DNA of 64,000 bases from contig NZ_RZUF01000001.1 in assembly GCF_004005375.1 (NCBI RefSeq), positions 62,001 to 126,000 of the forward strand, given 5' to 3'. The notes under the pieces are model-generated. The model was not told where the DNA came from, searched no databases, and worked only from the letters and a program-made list of their open reading frames with translations. The position numbers and the translations under genes are program-made. Positions 32,556-41,762 of the stretch are shown one piece after another. How positions within the stretch are numbered: position 1 is the stretch's first letter; each line of letters begins with the position of its first letter. This DNA comes from Rheinheimera sediminis. Its GTDB lineage: Bacteria > Pseudomonadota > Gammaproteobacteria > Enterobacterales > Alteromonadaceae.

Positions 32556-33251
32556 CCAGTCAGTCCAGTCTTTCGTTAGCCAGTAGACTTGTAAACTTGC
32601 AGTTTCAGCAGCGAGCTTAGAAAACAAATCATAGTTCGATAAATTCACTGTCAATAAACAATTCCAGCCACAATTCACTGGTCTGAAGGTTGCGCTGGAA
32701 GCCGCATACACCTGCGCATTCAACTGATGCATTTGCGATAATTTTTTTACTCTGAGCGCATGATAATCACTGCTGATAAACAAATAGTTTTTGGTTTTAT
32801 CCAACCTCTGCGATAAAGCGGCAAACTCATGATAAGTTGTTGAGCCACCATCAAAACACTGGATAGCCGCATATTCGGTTTTTTGTTTCAACAGCTCCTC
32901 GTAAGGCGCACAGTGCAAGGTGGTCATATAAATATTGACTGGCCGCTGCTGAGCATTAATCATCAGAGCCAGCTGATTAATTCGATTACTGGCGCAATCT
33001 GGCAAGCTGTGTTCATTGCCTCCACAGCCTAAAAGTACATATTCACCGGTAAAATTAGCTGGCAGCGCCGTCGTACTGATTTGCGTGTTGTACCAATCCC
33101 GCACCTGATTGGCAACCAGCGTATTGCCTGCCAGATAAAACCAAATCAGCAACAACCATAACCCTTTGCGGCGATAGTACAGGCAGGCGAAAAAAAACAA
33201 CCAGAGAAATATATTCTGTGGGTATAAAAAGGGTTCTAAAAAATCTTTCAC
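32538..33251 (-). CDS. YdcF/ElyC/SanA-like (DUF218) membrane-anchored protein
   Basis: A 237-residue protein with two N-terminal hydrophobic helices (about residues 12-22 and 28-42) and a DUF218-type domain: YVLLGCGGNEHSLPDCASNR, then GGSTTYHEF and LFISSDYHALRVKKL. E. coli members are linked to envelope carbohydrate metabolism, but the reaction is unsettled. I choose the GTG at 33251 (VKDFLEP) because GGAAGGA lies 6 bases upstream; the longer frame from 33332 would draw its first residues from an ERIC-like repeat. The last five codons and the stop lie in another ERIC remnant, so the C-terminus may have been altered. Confidence 0.72.
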   Translation of the reverse strand: MKDFLEPFLYPQNIFLWLFFFACLYYRRKGLWLLLIWFYLAGNTLVANQVRDWYNTQISTTALPANFTGEYVLLGCGGNEHSLPDCASNRINQLALMINAQQRPVNIYMTTLHCAPYEELLKQKTEYAAIQCFDGGSTTYHEFAALSQRLDKTKNYLFISSDYHALRVKKLSQMHQLNAQVYAASSATFRPVNCGWNCLLTVNLSNYDLFSKLAAETASLQVYWLTKDWTDWYTPRS

Positions 33252-33287
33252 TTTGATTCCTTCCACTGAACTGGATCTGTCACTACT

Positions 33288-33470
33288 TATACCCAAAGTA
33301 ATTGATGTTGTAGCGAGGCGACAAGTTTGCAAACCCCGAGCAGCATAGTACTCCTATGAGCAATTGGATTGAAGCGAGAACTCGCTGGTCATGCCAACAA
33401 TCAGGTACCACACATTACCGGGGCGAGACATGCAATCAATAAAGCTGCAGCTTTAAGTAAGTAGGCTATC
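33288..33470. repeat. diverged ERIC-like repeat with internal insertion
   Basis: Starts TATACCC and ends GTAGGCTATC. It shares AGTAATTG, GGCGACAAG, CAGCATAGTA and GGGGCGAGA with the copies at 19648-19901, plus AAAGCTGCAGCTT, but is 183 rather than 127 bases because about 56 extra bases (roughly 33364-33419) follow CCTATGAGCA in the central stem. ERIC elements with an insertion of similar size are known in Yersinia and Vibrio. The repeat lies just upstream of the YdcF-like start and before the wecC promoter region. Confidence 0.7.
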
Positions 33471-33624
33471 ACGATACCACAGACAGAATCAGTCACCATT
33501 CAGCTAACACTGTTATTTTATTAAAAATTTTCCAGAAGCAGCCATCTGTCATCTAAGCTTTCTGGCGTGCTGTGATAATATGTTGGCAAATAAAAACCCA
33601 TGTTGCAGGTTAATGGAGTTCAGT

Positions 33625-34857
33625 ATGTTTAAAACGGTATCGGTGATTGGTTTAGGCTATATAGGCTTGCCTACGGCAGCCATGTTGGCATCACGCAAGC
33701 TGCGGGTTATTGGTATAGACGTGAATCAACACGCAGTAGATACCATCAATCAAGGTAAAATTCATATAGTAGAACCTGAGCTGGATATGCTGGTTCACGC
33801 TGCCGTGACTGGAGGTTATTTATCAGCTCAAACCAACCCAGTGGCTGCTGATGCTTTTATGATTGCGGTCCCAACGCCATTTTTTGATGACCTGTCGCCA
33901 GATTTGACTTATGTTGAAGCGGCGGTTAAATCTATTGCGCCAGTGCTGGCAAAAGGTAACTTAGTGGTACTGGAATCAACCAGCCCGGTCGGTACCACTG
34001 AAAAAATCTGTCAGTGGATCAGTGAAGCCCGTCCTGATTTAACAGTACCTACAGACTCATCCCAGCCAGACATTCACGTGGCCTATTGCCCTGAGCGTGT
34101 ATTGCCAGGCCGTGTTGTGTATGAACTGATTGCCAATGACCGTATAGTCGGTGGTTTAACACCAGCCTGTTCTGAAAAAGCCAAAATGCTCTACCAGACT
34201 TTTGTTACTGGGGATTGTTTAATTTCTGACGCTCGCACTGCAGAGATGTCAAAACTGACCGAAAATGCTTTCCGTGACGTGAATATAGCTTTTGCCAACG
34301 AACTGTCTTTAATTTGTGATGAGCTGGACATTAATGTCTGGGAACTGATTAAAATGGCCAACCGTCACCCTCGGGTAAACATTCTCACACCCGGCGCTGG
34401 TGTAGGCGGACACTGTATCGCTGTTGATCCTTGGTTCATAGTGCACTCAGCACCAGAGCAAGCGAAACTAATTCGCACAGCCCGGGAAGTGAACGATTTT
34501 AAACCTCAATGGGTACTGCAGAAAATTTTATCTACTGTAGCTAATCACTCGTTACACAAGCCTTCTGTGGCCTGTTTTGGTTTAGCCTTTAAACCGGATA
34601 TCGATGACTTACGTGAAAGCCCAGCCTTGCACATTGTGAATGAGTTAGCCTCAGCCTATCAAGGTAAGATTTACGCAGTGGAACCTAACGTTGATCAAAC
34701 CAATAAGCTGGCTGACAATGTCGAACTGGTCTCTGTTGAACAAGGCTTAAAATCCGACATTATCGTTATCCTGGTGAATCACAAAGGGTTTGGCGATTTA
34801 GACTTCAGCAAAAACAGCCTGATCAACGTGGTTGGCCCACTGCGCTCTGCGCATTAA
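33625..34857 (+). CDS. wecC: UDP-N-acetyl-D-mannosamine dehydrogenase
   Basis: Oxidises UDP-ManNAc to UDP-ManNAcA for surface glycans such as enterobacterial common antigen. The 410 residues show the NAD-binding GLGYIGLPTAAMLA, ESTSPVGTTEK, the active-site Cys in GVGGHCIAVDPWF and the C-terminal CFGLAFKPDIDDLRESPA. The ATG at 33625 (MFKTVSVIG) has GGAG 6 bases upstream; a longer frame from 33580 is not needed. It stands alone with its own terminator. Its product would feed the WecG-family transferase at 39963-40688. No wecB (UDP-GlcNAc 2-epimerase) is in the window. Confidence 0.93.
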   Translation: MFKTVSVIGLGYIGLPTAAMLASRKLRVIGIDVNQHAVDTINQGKIHIVEPELDMLVHAAVTGGYLSAQTNPVAADAFMIAVPTPFFDDLSPDLTYVEAAVKSIAPVLAKGNLVVLESTSPVGTTEKICQWISEARPDLTVPTDSSQPDIHVAYCPERVLPGRVVYELIANDRIVGGLTPACSEKAKMLYQTFVTGDCLISDARTAEMSKLTENAFRDVNIAFANELSLICDELDINVWELIKMANRHPRVNILTPGAGVGGHCIAVDPWFIVHSAPEQAKLIRTAREVNDFKPQWVLQKILSTVANHSLHKPSVACFGLAFKPDIDDLRESPALHIVNELASAYQGKIYAVEPNVDQTNKLADNVELVSVEQGLKSDIIVILVNHKGFGDLDFSKNSLINVVGPLRSAH

Positions 34858-34880
34858 GCTAACCTGTTAGATCTGCACCG

Positions 34881-34908
34881 GGCCGATTCATCAAAATCGG
34901 CCTTTTTT
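34881..34908 (+). terminator. rho-independent terminator after wecC
   Basis: GGCCGATT and AATCGGCC pair across a 6-base loop and are followed by six T residues, 23 bases after the wecC stop. Confidence 0.93.
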
Positions 34909-35162
34909 ATCGCTTCGAAACTTCAGATCTGCGCAATACCTGTTGCCGGACTTCTGCATAAGCACTTTCCCGCCAGGATTTAGTTGCCTCATGCATCCAA
35001 GAAAACATAGCGATCTTGACGTTGCTCTATTGCCACACAATATCCAGCACCTTATTTATTTGAGCAATAAGTTGCTCTCCTTGAGGGCTTTTGTTGCAAG
35101 TCATTTAGGATACAGCATCAGGAGAGGCATCTGAGACTGCCCTACTCTGCGACTGACTTTGT

Positions 35163-35729
35163 TCATGTTGTTGATTCTACTTCTGGCAAAAACGCCAGTC
35201 GCTTTTGCTACTCCACAACATAATCTACCCGCCTCGGTAATAGTAAAGCAGCGGCATTGATTTGGCTGATGAACTTCTGTGAAATAGCGTTGGCATGCTA
35301 CACAGCATCCAGCACTGAGGATGGATAAGATCGATTTGGCTGATACACCCGGGGTCTTGTTTTATCCTGCACCAACTGAAGCAAATCGACACTGCAGTTG
35401 CGCTGAATGGCTTGATGCTATTTTAAATCCGGGCTTTACATGAAATGCACAGCCAAACCTGACAGCACGGCAACAGCTTTCGAATAGCTGCGGGTTGCTG
35501 CTTTTTCCCGGTAAAAAGTGCGCCAAAGCTGCAAAGATTCTGGCTGTTCTGCAGAAAAGCTTGCTCCAGTCTTGGAAAGTTAACCACTTTCACCTGATGT
35601 GTCAGATGAACTAAACCTGCCATCACCAACTTTTGCTGGCCTATCAAAAGTACCTTGATGCTGATACAAAACCCTGGTGAATTGATAAGGAAACCAATCC
35701 GTTTTCAGCCTGGTCACCTGTGCTTCCAT
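35163..35729 (-). pseudogene. decayed extracellular solute-binding protein (family 3-like) gene
   Basis: No intact frame exists in the 855 bases between the wecC terminator and the flippase gene, but minus-strand pieces in different frames line up with a family-3 solute-binding protein. From an ATG at 35729 comes VTRLKTDWFPYQFTRVLY (like the usual WPPY segment). After a frameshift comes RLEQAFLQNSQNLCSFGALF (like the family's C-S-F-G-W-F-K stretch). After a further shift comes DLLQLVQDKTRPRVYQPN...SQKFISQINAALL-like sequence broken by in-frame TAG codons, ending KRLAFLPEVE. The assignment is by eye and moderate. The remaining 34909-35162 holds nothing I can support. Confidence 0.4.
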
Positions 35730-35763
35730 AGTGTTTTGACAGCAGAAAAAACCTGAAGACTGA

Positions 35764-37029
35764 TTAGCTCAGCGAGACGCTGCCTTTACTGTTTTGTTGT
35801 TGTCTGATTTGCCACAAGCAAGCGACGACCAACATGGAGGTGATCAACAGATTACCGCTTAAAAATAACCAGGCCGTCAGCTCAACTGTTAAGTCATAGT
35901 TAAACCAGCAATAGGCCAAAGCAGTGAAGATCACAGCCAATGTCACCAGCATGGCCTTGTAATGGTTCGCACCTAATGAGGTCAGCAATACTTCAAAGTA
36001 GGTTTTTAGCAAAGTGATCCACAAGGTTGCCAGTACCAGATGCAGCATTAACAGATGACTGGGATCCAAGGCTTCATTGAAGGAAATTTGATACAACCAG
36101 TCACCCAGCGGCCACATCAGCAGATAAGGCAGCGACAGTACCGGCAGAGTGAACAGAAACACCTTACGGAAAAACTGCAGTTTGGCTGTCAGTTCGGTCA
36201 GTCGACTTAACCGGCTTAAAAACACCTGCGAAAAAATGACCGGTAACAAGGTGATCGGCATAAACAAAATAAACAGTTTTCTGAACTGCCCAAGCGCCAG
36301 CAAGGTGCTGAACAAGGCCAGAAAGATAAAAGGAATATTGGTCATAATAATGGCGAATACATCATGCAGTGCAAAATGCAGCCGATGTCGTATATCCTGC
36401 CAGCCAAAGTAGCTGAAAAAATTGCGGGAGTAAGGCCCCACGCCAGCTTTTAGCTCGGGCCACAGCACATTCAGCCCCATCACCACAGGCAGCAAACTCG
36501 CCAGCAACACAGCCTCGAGCATAGCGTCCAGTTCTGTAATCACTCCACCGAATAACAACCCCACCACTACCAGCAAACTTAAAGCGCCGATAAACTGAGA
36601 TTTTACTTCGACAAAAAACTGCTGACGGCCTTTGAGGTAACAGAATATAGCCTGACTGACAGCCCAAACCAAACCTATCAACAAACTCAGCAGGTACAGA
36701 TAATAAGGCACGCTGTCGTTGACCCAATAATCAATACCGACCACCGCAAAACACAACAGCAAAAACACAGTAAAACTCAGTACAAGGCTGTTGAATAACA
36801 AACTGATTTGCTGCTGCTTTGCTGAATAGTGGATCAGGTAAAAACTGACACCAAAAGCTATGGTTGGGAAAAACAAATTGGCCAGCATGTAGACATAACT
36901 GAAGACTCCAAAATCGTTCGCCAGCAGTTGTCGCGCGACCAGCAGATTCAGTAGCCAGCGGGAACCAAAATTCAGACCATGTGCCAGGCTGTTATTCAGC
37001 AGCTTTTGCGCAAAATCACTGCGTAACAT
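35764..37029 (-). CDS. Wzx-like polysaccharide flippase
   Basis: A 421-residue polytopic inner-membrane protein with about twelve hydrophobic helices and the family opening FGSRWLLNLLVARQLLANDFGVFSYV, shown here in part as SRWLLNLLVARQLLANDFG; it would flip lipid-linked repeat units to the periplasm. I choose the ATG at 37029 (MLRSDFAQ) because GGAG lies 7 bases upstream; the longer frame from 37062 is unlikely. It overlaps the upstream polymerase gene by 14 bases and is last in the minus-strand glycan operon. Sequence is too divergent to name the sugar specificity. Confidence 0.78.
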   Translation of the reverse strand: MLRSDFAQKLLNNSLAHGLNFGSRWLLNLLVARQLLANDFGVFSYVYMLANLFFPTIAFGVSFYLIHYSAKQQQISLLFNSLVLSFTVFLLLCFAVVGIDYWVNDSVPYYLYLLSLLIGLVWAVSQAIFCYLKGRQQFFVEVKSQFIGALSLLVVVGLLFGGVITELDAMLEAVLLASLLPVVMGLNVLWPELKAGVGPYSRNFFSYFGWQDIRHRLHFALHDVFAIIMTNIPFIFLALFSTLLALGQFRKLFILFMPITLLPVIFSQVFLSRLSRLTELTAKLQFFRKVFLFTLPVLSLPYLLMWPLGDWLYQISFNEALDPSHLLMLHLVLATLWITLLKTYFEVLLTSLGANHYKAMLVTLAVIFTALAYCWFNYDLTVELTAWLFLSGNLLITSMLVVACLWQIRQQQNSKGSVSLS

Positions 37030-38320
37030 GAGCAAACTCCACTTTTTTTGGGGTTGTATCAACAGAGCAATGGATCAACGCCGCTGCATTGATAAAACCC
37101 CAGACCGGCCATAACATCCCAGAGCTAATAACATGACCTGCAATACAGGCCACCAGCAGCAATAACAGATTTAACAACACCAAAGTTGCAGCTAAATCGC
37201 TGGAAAAAAGCCGGATTAATTTTAAATTCTGAGCAATAAAACCGATAAAAATCCACAAAAAAAACATCAAACCAGCGACACCATAAAACATAAATAAATC
37301 AAAAGGATCCGACTCAGCCCAGTACTTCCAAAGATGTTCTGAGACACCAATAAGCCCAACCCCAAAAAATCTGTGGCCTTCGCTGTAATAAAAACTCACC
37401 ACATGCCAGATCTCTGCAGCATATTTGTCGCGGTTAGATAACAAGACACCCAGTAAACCTTGCTGCTGATAAATGTGCTGTAATTTTTCAGCCAGTCCCA
37501 GCTGAGTTAACAGTAAAGGCGCCTGCCACAGCAGTAGGCTGGCCGTAACCAGCAACAGCAGTACCATCAGTGCCAAACGCGACCAGTTCAGACGGATAAG
37601 CAGCGGCATCAGCGGGATCAACAGCACCAAAATCGCAGTTCCAAGCAACCCCGTTTTAGTCAGCATTAAACTGGCGCACCAGACTGAGCTAACAGCTACC
37701 GCCAAAAAAAACAGCTTTTGCTGATGCCAGTAGTACTGCAATAACCAAGCGGATAACACCAAAAGCACTACAGACAACTCATTCGCTGCATTAAAAAAAC
37801 CTTTGCTGCCCAAATCGACCTGAGTCAGATGTTCTTGCGGCAAATAAGAGGTGTAGCCATAACCCAGGGCACCAAGAACAAAATTAACTAATACAATTAG
37901 ATAATTAACCACGAAAACCTGATGCATGGATTTCAGCGCAAAAGCTTTATCCAGCTGAGCCAGACTGAGCAAATAATAAAAGGCGATAAAAGGAGAAATC
38001 AGTTTGAGCATCAAGCCCATATCTGCAGCTAAAGAACCGCCCAATTGTAGCCAGCTATAGAAAGGCCCTGGCACCAGCAGCACAAACAGGGCTGGAAACA
38101 GCAAAAAGGCCTTTCTAGTCCGCAGGCTTAAGCAGATGAGCATAAGATTCAGGATCAACAGCTTGTACAGAGCAGACAAACCGAAACTACGGCCAAACTG
38201 ATTCAGTAAAAAGCCATTAAAAGCATCCACTAATAAATAGCAACTGCACAATAACAGGATCAGTTTATCCAGCGGCAACACCTGCTGGAAATATGCAGAT
38301 AACCGCATTAAAGCCGCCAT
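37016..38320 (-). CDS. O-antigen ligase/polymerase-like membrane protein (Wzy-like)
   Basis: A 434-residue protein with ten or more hydrophobic segments and a large soluble loop (about residues 280-345, with NRDKYAAEIWHVVSFYYSEG and GVGLIGVSEHLWKYW) between helices, the usual topology of Wzy polymerases and WaaL ligases. Position between a Wzz-like and a Wzx-like gene argues for polymerase. It overlaps wzz by 13 bases and wzx by 14, so the three are co-translated. Confidence 0.72.
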   Translation of the reverse strand: MAALMRLSAYFQQVLPLDKLILLLCSCYLLVDAFNGFLLNQFGRSFGLSALYKLLILNLMLICLSLRTRKAFLLFPALFVLLVPGPFYSWLQLGGSLAADMGLMLKLISPFIAFYYLLSLAQLDKAFALKSMHQVFVVNYLIVLVNFVLGALGYGYTSYLPQEHLTQVDLGSKGFFNAANELSVVLLVLSAWLLQYYWHQQKLFFLAVAVSSVWCASLMLTKTGLLGTAILVLLIPLMPLLIRLNWSRLALMVLLLLVTASLLLWQAPLLLTQLGLAEKLQHIYQQQGLLGVLLSNRDKYAAEIWHVVSFYYSEGHRFFGVGLIGVSEHLWKYWAESDPFDLFMFYGVAGLMFFLWIFIGFIAQNLKLIRLFSSDLAATLVLLNLLLLLVACIAGHVISSGMLWPVWGFINAAALIHCSVDTTPKKVEFAHVTQ

Positions 38321-39018
38321 AACATCAACAAAATAAAAGCGCAGCTAAAGCCAAAAAATGCACCAAACAATAACATCAGCCACAAGGCTGGACGCTCACT
38401 TTGTTCTGGTGCTTTTGGGATCTCTAACTGGTGCAACGCAAAAGGTTGAGCTTTTTTCGCGTAGTCGAGCTCATACACTGTGCGGTTTTGCTGTTGCAGC
38501 ACCAGATCGGTGATAGGAACTTGTTGTAAGGTCGCTAACTCTTGTTGTTTTTGCTGAATAAACTGCTGACGCCAACGCTGATCCCAAAGTCCGAGCACCA
38601 ACGCCAGTTCAGTTTCTGCATTGGTCGCTGAATTGCTTTTCCACTTCAAGGTCACCAGATTACCGCGCCTTTTGTGCTCCACACTTAACTGCTGCGCATT
38701 GGCTGAACGGGCCAGCGACTGAAAAAAGTCAGGGTCTTTTAACCACAATAAAGCTCTGGACATGGCATCTGCTGAAGCGCCACCTACATTGGCCGGATTT
38801 TTATCGTTTGGATCATCACGTCGCGTTAAGCGTTCAGTTTGCCAGTCGGTTAAGGTGACAACAGCAGTTGCCTGATAAGACACAGCGGTACTAAGTTGCA
38901 CTATATACAAGGCTGCCGCGCCTAAAACCGCTGCAGCCAGTAACAGCAACCAAAACCGTCTGAGCAATACAGCGCTCAGGCTGATAAAATTGGACTGAGC
39001 TAATAAATTCTGACTCAT
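38308..39018 (-). CDS. polysaccharide chain-length determinant (Wzz-like)
   Basis: A 236-residue co-polymerase with two membrane helices (about 22-42 and 212-232) flanking a periplasmic, helical domain (about 45-205), as in Wzz proteins. The second helix is preceded by a Pro-rich segment IPKAPEQSERP like the conserved proline motif, and LLRRFWLLLLAAAVLGAAAL opens the first. It lacks a tyrosine-kinase domain. It probably sets the modal length of the polymer with the adjacent Wzy. Confidence 0.75.
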   Translation of the reverse strand: MSQNLLAQSNFISLSAVLLRRFWLLLLAAAVLGAAALYIVQLSTAVSYQATAVVTLTDWQTERLTRRDDPNDKNPANVGGASADAMSRALLWLKDPDFFQSLARSANAQQLSVEHKRRGNLVTLKWKSNSATNAETELALVLGLWDQRWRQQFIQQKQQELATLQQVPITDLVLQQQNRTVYELDYAKKAQPFALHQLEIPKAPEQSERPALWLMLLFGAFFGFSCAFILLMLWRL

Positions 39019-39920
39019 TTTTTTGAAAACAACCCTTTCATGCCTTTGCTCAACAGCTGCTGGCGGAGTTTAATCGCCCATTGCAGTTTTTGCTTCAGGT
39101 AGTAGCGGATTTTAGTGGACCACAAGCCATAACGGCAAAAAAACAGCAGACGACCAAATGAGAGCTTTCGCTGCTCCATCACCAGCCGATAAAACTGTTG
39201 GTTTTGAATGTTACGCTCATTCATCAGAGGACGATGTTTTTCAACAAAATAACTTTGTGCAACCAGACGTTTGGGTGAGGTGGTAATACGGCCCAATTCA
39301 TGGCCGACATGGACAACATAGGTGGCTTCAGCCAAACGCAACGCTTTACCATAGGCGGCTACTAAGCGGATCCACATGTCGTAGTCCTGAAAAGCAGCCA
39401 GAGCAGTGTCAAAGCCTCCTTGAGCCAACATGCGACTGCGTTTAACCAAAACCTGATTGGATAAACAGTGGACATCCAATAGCTCATTTAAACCCACAAT
39501 AGCTGAATCCGGATACAGCTGTTTACGCACAGTACCGTAGTCCCAAAAATAGCTCGAACATACAAAGGCATATTGATCGTCATAGGCTTGAAATAGCGAA
39601 CTCAGGCGGTTGGGCAAGAACTCGTCATCATCGTCCAGGCCGGTGACAAATTCACCTTTGGCTTGAGTGATCGCAAGATTGCGTGCGGCACAAGCGCCCT
39701 GGCCCTTGTCCTGGCGGAACAACCGCACACGTGGTTCGTCAGAGTACAGCCGGTTTAACGTAGCCCAAGTGCTGTCTGTAGAAGCATCATCTACAACCAA
39801 TAACTCGAGACATGGGTAATCTTGCTGCAGTACCGAAGCAATGGCACGCTGCACCATATCAACCCTGTTAAAAGTGGGCATGTAAACGCTGATCATAGGT
39901 AAGTCGGACTGTTGCTGCAC
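39015..39920 (-). CDS. family 2 glycosyltransferase
   Basis: A 301-residue GT-A enzyme with ISVYMPTFNRVDMVQRAI, LLVVDDASTDSTW and the metal-binding GLDDDDEFLPNRL, followed by AAFQDYDMWIRL. A basic, hydrophobic C-terminus (KIRYYLKQKLQWAIKLRQ) could associate with the membrane. It overlaps the Wzz-like gene by 4 bases. It would add one sugar of the repeat unit on the cytoplasmic side; donor unknown. Confidence 0.85.
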   Translation of the reverse strand: MQQQSDLPMISVYMPTFNRVDMVQRAIASVLQQDYPCLELLVVDDASTDSTWATLNRLYSDEPRVRLFRQDKGQGACAARNLAITQAKGEFVTGLDDDDEFLPNRLSSLFQAYDDQYAFVCSSYFWDYGTVRKQLYPDSAIVGLNELLDVHCLSNQVLVKRSRMLAQGGFDTALAAFQDYDMWIRLVAAYGKALRLAEATYVVHVGHELGRITTSPKRLVAQSYFVEKHRPLMNERNIQNQQFYRLVMEQRKLSFGRLLFFCRYGLWSTKIRYYLKQKLQWAIKLRQQLLSKGMKGLFSKK

Positions 39921-39962
39921 TGAGTTTCTCTCTGTGATTCGTTTTCTTTAATAGTTATATGA

Positions 39963-40688
39963 TCAGAGTTTATTGGTTAAATACAGCCAGGCATACGTCA
40001 GTAGATTAGTTTGACGACCAATGCGGGACGGCTGAGACAATAAGCGATAAGCCCACTCTAAATGTAACTTACACCACAAAGCAGGCGCTCGTTGCACATG
40101 CCCAGTGAACACGTCGTAAGTTCCGCCCACCCCCATGTAATAAGCATCGGGCAATTGTTGCTGGCATTTACCAATAAAAATCTCTTGCTTTGGCGATCCC
40201 ATAGCTACTGTGACTATTCTGGCACCACTCTGAGCTATACGGCTGATCAGCTCGTTTTCATCTTTAAAGTAACCGTCCTGCGATGCAACCACGTTGACGC
40301 CCATAGCCCGCAGTTTTTCTAAGGTTTCAGTCATAACCTGAGGCTTGGCCCCGACTAAAAATACCGGTGTCTTAGTGACAGCAGCCTTGGCCATCAATGC
40401 CTGCCAAAGCTCACAACCAGGAATACGTTCTACTTTACGGCCTAATTTACGCCGCATCACTTTCACTACGCCCATGCCGTCCGCATAGCGAATATCAGCG
40501 TTATTCAAAATGGCCATCAGTTCAGCGTTTTTACTGGCGGCTATCACCTTCTCCGGATTCATTGCTATCGCAGAACCAGCAAAGATACTTCCGTCGTCCC
40601 CGATAATGTAGTTGACCAATTCCGCCATATTGCTGAACGCCATCACCCCAATGCCACCAACTGGTACCACTTCAGGTTGAACTGTCAT
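39963..40688 (-). CDS. WecG/TagA/CpsF family glycosyltransferase (GT26)
   Basis: A 241-residue member of the family that transfers ManNAc or ManNAcA onto lipid-linked GlcNAc. Signatures: NADIRYADGMGVVKVMRRKL (split NADIRYADGMGVV), RIPGCELWQAL, PVFLVGAKPQV, VTVAMGSPKQEIF and YMGVGGTYDVFTGHVQRAP. With WecA in the next operon and WecC nearby, the second sugar is probably ManNAcA, as in enterobacterial common antigen lipid II, but the sugar is inferred from context. Confidence 0.87.
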   Translation of the reverse strand: MTVQPEVVPVGGIGVMAFSNMAELVNYIIGDDGSIFAGSAIAMNPEKVIAASKNAELMAILNNADIRYADGMGVVKVMRRKLGRKVERIPGCELWQALMAKAAVTKTPVFLVGAKPQVMTETLEKLRAMGVNVVASQDGYFKDENELISRIAQSGARIVTVAMGSPKQEIFIGKCQQQLPDAYYMGVGGTYDVFTGHVQRAPALWCKLHLEWAYRLLSQPSRIGRQTNLLTYAWLYLTNKL

Positions 40689-40715
40689 ACTTGTATTTAC
40701 CTTATTCTATGATTG

Positions 40716-41762
40716 TTATTCAGAAAACAAATTTTGATACAGCTGCAGTATTTTCGCGGCCACATCATCGACCAGGCAGTTTCTTGCGTGCTGATGAGCG
40801 GACTGCTGTAATGCGGTATAGTCTGAGTCTGACAAACTTAATAGCTGCTGAATTTTTTTAAGCAGGTTTTGCTGCAAAGCATGCTCATCTGCCTGATCTA
40901 ACACCCAAAATGAGTCTGCACCTAACTGCTCTGTCGAACCATCGGTCAGGGTAGCAATCACAGGGGTGTAACACGCCATGGCCTCTGTCATCACCAAACC
41001 AAAAGATTCATTGCGCGATAAGCTCAGGAAACATTTGCTACGTTGATACAACTCTTTTAATTGCTCAGCACTTTGCCCTGCCTCCAACTGTAAGTTTGGA
41101 TAGTCTTTGCTCAGTTGCTGAAATTGGGCCTGATAGACTCCTGTACCAACGACACATATTTTTTTGTCTCTTAATTCAGGTAACAGCGCTATCAACCTGT
41201 CCATTCCCTTGTTTTTATCTAAAGCTCCGACATAGAGCAAGTCGATATCCTTTTCAGCTCTGGCGAACAGTCTTGCTTGGGCGTAATTTTGCGCTATGCC
41301 AGCGGACAAGACCATAGCTTTTGGAGCCGAGGTAAAAGCTTTACGCTGAAGTTTTTCACTGGTAAAAATCCACTGATCAACATAACCAGAGCAGTAACGA
41401 TACAAAAAACTAAAAGGCTGATAATGATAAATGTCACTGCCATGGCAGGTCACTACTATTTTGACCGAAGGCTTGCGGAAAAACTTATAAGCTAAAGCCA
41501 ACCAAATAGTTGGATAATAAAAATGCACATGAATAATATCGAAACTTTTAAAACTCAGAATATAAGACCAAAAAAATTGTGCAAAGAGCACAGGGTACTT
41601 CAACAACCGATTCAACGGGCTGTCATTATGCCAGCTCATGTAAAAATAATTCAGTGCCAGGCGTTTCTGCAGAGCATGCACCTGATTCTTTACAAACTGG
41701 CCTTGAAAAGGCGAAGAGGGCTTAGGCCCCATATTAGTAACAACTAACACTGCTTTGGTCAC
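40716..41762 (-). CDS. family 4 glycosyltransferase
   Basis: A 348-residue GT-B enzyme: VVTNMGPKPSSPFQGQFVKNQ opening, VTCHGSDIYHYQPFSF, DLLYVGALDKNKGMDRLI, and the donor-site region SLSRNESFGLVMTEAMACYTPV (E-x7-E type, given here as ESFGLVMTEAMA). The start is a GTG with AGGA 8 bases upstream. It is first gene of the minus-strand operon GT4-WecG-GT2-Wzz-Wzy-Wzx. Confidence 0.85.
   Translation of the reverse strand: MTKAVLVVTNMGPKPSSPFQGQFVKNQVHALQKRLALNYFYMSWHNDSPLNRLLKYPVLFAQFFWSYILSFKSFDIIHVHFYYPTIWLALAYKFFRKPSVKIVVTCHGSDIYHYQPFSFLYRYCSGYVDQWIFTSEKLQRKAFTSAPKAMVLSAGIAQNYAQARLFARAEKDIDLLYVGALDKNKGMDRLIALLPELRDKKICVVGTGVYQAQFQQLSKDYPNLQLEAGQSAEQLKELYQRSKCFLSLSRNESFGLVMTEAMACYTPVIATLTDGSTEQLGADSFWVLDQADEHALQQNLLKKIQQLLSLSDSDYTALQQSAHQHARNCLVDDVAAKILQLYQNLFSE

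Noticed and set aside
33252-33332. 27-codon N-terminal extension of the YdcF-like gene
   Set aside because: Part of it is ERIC-like repeat, and the GTG at 33251 has a well-placed ribosome-binding site.
34943-35134. 63-codon plus-strand frame after wecC
   Set aside because: Lies past the wecC terminator, lacks a ribosome-binding site and resembles nothing; the better signal in the region is on the minus strand.
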